Assembly (NCBI GenBank): GCA_017543415.1
Contig: JAFYGD010000042.1
Coordinates: 1-5,292, forward strand
DNA length: 5,292 bases
DNA from: Eubacterium sp.
GTDB lineage: Bacteria; Bacillota; Clostridia; Oscillospirales; Acutalibacteraceae
Direction of reading: 5' to 3'
Part shown: piece after piece, positions 4,494-5,292 of the stretch
Layout: each line of letters begins with the position of its first letter
How positions within the stretch are numbered: position 1 is the stretch's first letter
Notes under the pieces: generated by a model
Database searches by the model: none
The model's input: only the letters and a program-made list of their open reading frames with translations
What the model was told of the DNA's origin: nothing
Made by a program: the position numbers and the translations under genes

Positions 4494-5292
4494 TTATTTC
4501 TTGGGTATTATTTTGTCCTTGCCGCCCATATACATTCTTAACGCTTCGGGAATGTTTACGCTGCCGTCTGCGTTAAGGTTGTTTTCAAGGAAGGCAATAA
4601 GCATTCTCGGAGGAGCAACAACGGTGTTGTTAAGCGTGTGGGCAAGGTAGTTGCCGTTTTCGCCCTTAACTCTTATCTTAAGCCTGCGCGCCTGCGCGTC
4701 CGTAAGATTTGAGCAGGAGCCAACTTCAAAGTACTTTTTCTGCCTCGGGCTCCAAGCCTCAACGTCAACGCTCTTAACCTTAAGGTCTGCAAGGTCGCCT
4801 GAGCAGCATTCAAGCGTGCGAACGGGAATATCAAGGCTGCGGAAAAGGTCAACTGTGTTCTGCCAGAGCTTGTCAAACCAGTACTTTGACTCATCGGGCT
4901 TGCAGACTACAACCATTTCCTGCTTTTCAAACTGGTGAATACGGTAAACGCCGCGCTCCTCAATTCCGTGGGCGCCCTTTTCCTTGCGGAAGCAGGGCGA
5001 ATAGGAGGTAAGGGTAAGCGGAAGCTTTTCTTCGGGCGTGATTGTGTCAATGAATTTACCTATCATTGAGTGCTCGGAGGTGCCGATAAGGTATAAATCC
5101 TCGCCCTCGATTTTATACATCATTGCGTCCATTTCCTCAAAGCTCATAACGCCCGTAACAACGTTTGAGCGAATCATAAACGGCGGAACAACGTAGGTAA
5201 AGCCGCGGTCAATCATAAAGTCGCGCGCGTAGCTGATAACCGCTGAATGAAGGCGCGCAATGTCGCCCATAAGGTAATAAAAGCCGTTGCCC
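4494..5292 (-). CDS. serS: Seryl-tRNA synthetase, C-terminal catalytic core (5'-partial)
   Basis: This class II aminoacyl-tRNA synthetase charges tRNA-Ser with serine via seryl-adenylate in the cytoplasm. The frame stays open to the window end, and the residues before the ATG at 5270 (GNGFYYL) belong to the conserved SerRS GNGFYYLxGD-xARL block, so that ATG is internal and the true start, with the N-terminal coiled-coil arm, is outside. Counting from that Met, the serine-site TSE is at 64-66. Motif 2 runs from CFRKEKG to RGVYRIHQFEKQE (93-118), followed by SCSN then DAQARR (185-196). HTLNNTVVAPPRMLIAFLEN (211-230) is motif 3, with its ATP arginine at R222. The protein ends with DGSVNIPEALRMYMGG, typical of the family C-terminus. 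Motif 3 and SCSN-LTDAQ differ from the usual bacterial SCSN-xxDFQ and [12 protein letters not shown] forms and resemble the TPR/SPR variants I recall from archaeal-like and some clostridial SerRS. All catalytic elements in the visible part are present. Confidence 0.95.
   Translation of the reverse strand, partial: GNGFYYLMGDIARLHSAVISYARDFMIDRGFTYVVPPFMIRSNVVTGVMSFEEMDAMMYKIEGEDLYLIGTSEHSMIGKFIDTITPEEKLPLTLTSYSPCFRKEKGAHGIEERGVYRIHQFEKQEMVVVCKPDESKYWFDKLWQNTVDLFRSLDIPVRTLECCSGDLADLKVKSVDVEAWSPRQKKYFEVGSCSNLTDAQARRLKIRVKGENGNYLAHTLNNTVVAPPRMLIAFLENNLNADGSVNIPEALRMYMGGKDKIIPKK

Noticed and set aside
4651..4938. 95-codon + strand open frame opposite serS
   Set aside because: It lies entirely within the conserved SerRS core and has no recognisable domain; it is a coding shadow.

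Overview
The window looks like chromosomal DNA from a low-to-moderate GC Firmicute of class Clostridia, probably a gut-type Oscillospirales/Lachnospirales relative. The reasons are strong AGGAGG-type ribosome binding sites, AT-rich sigma-A style promoters, a DUF5067-type membrane-anchored protein, and a short Hanks-type kinase divergent from an XRE-like regulator. This placement is inferred from gene content and style; there is no rRNA or other direct taxonomic marker. I see no mobile elements, CRISPR arrays, tRNAs or rRNAs.

Layout. (1) Bases 1-2141, + strand: the 3' part of an MBL-fold metallohydrolase gene, overlapping by ATGA with a GPH-family (MelB-like) sugar:cation symporter gene. The two are translationally coupled and form the end of an operon whose beginning lies outside the window. 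(2) 2154-2181: a bidirectional terminator. (3) 2213-3938, - strand: a Hanks-type Ser/Thr kinase with three C-terminal membrane helices, followed after an 82-nt gap by a single-pass membrane protein with a DUF5067-like external domain. (4) 3939-4032: a compact divergent promoter region. (5) 4033-4458, + strand: a 141-aa XRE/Cro-like helix-turn-helix protein. (6) 4463-4490: a second bidirectional terminator. (7) 4494-5292, - strand: the C-terminal catalytic core of seryl-tRNA synthetase, whose 5' end lies outside the window.

The part most worth attention is 2213-4458, a self-contained signalling island bounded by two bidirectional terminators: membrane kinase, divergent DNA-binding protein and external-domain membrane protein. 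The same inverted-repeat halves (TGTGCTG and CGGCACAA) occur upstream of both the kinase gene and the DUF5067 gene. In each case the outer half, read on the minus strand as TTGTGCCG, lies exactly 30 nt upstream of a perfect TATAAT. This suggests shared control, perhaps by the divergent HTH protein. In addition, the ribosome binding site of the DUF5067 gene is one arm of a long hairpin whose loop contains that gene's own putative -10 box. Transcripts starting there should have a free ribosome binding site, while read-through transcripts from the kinase gene should have it sequestered.

Functions of the MBL/GPH pair (substrate unknown) and of the kinase island (signal unknown) cannot be fixed from sequence alone.
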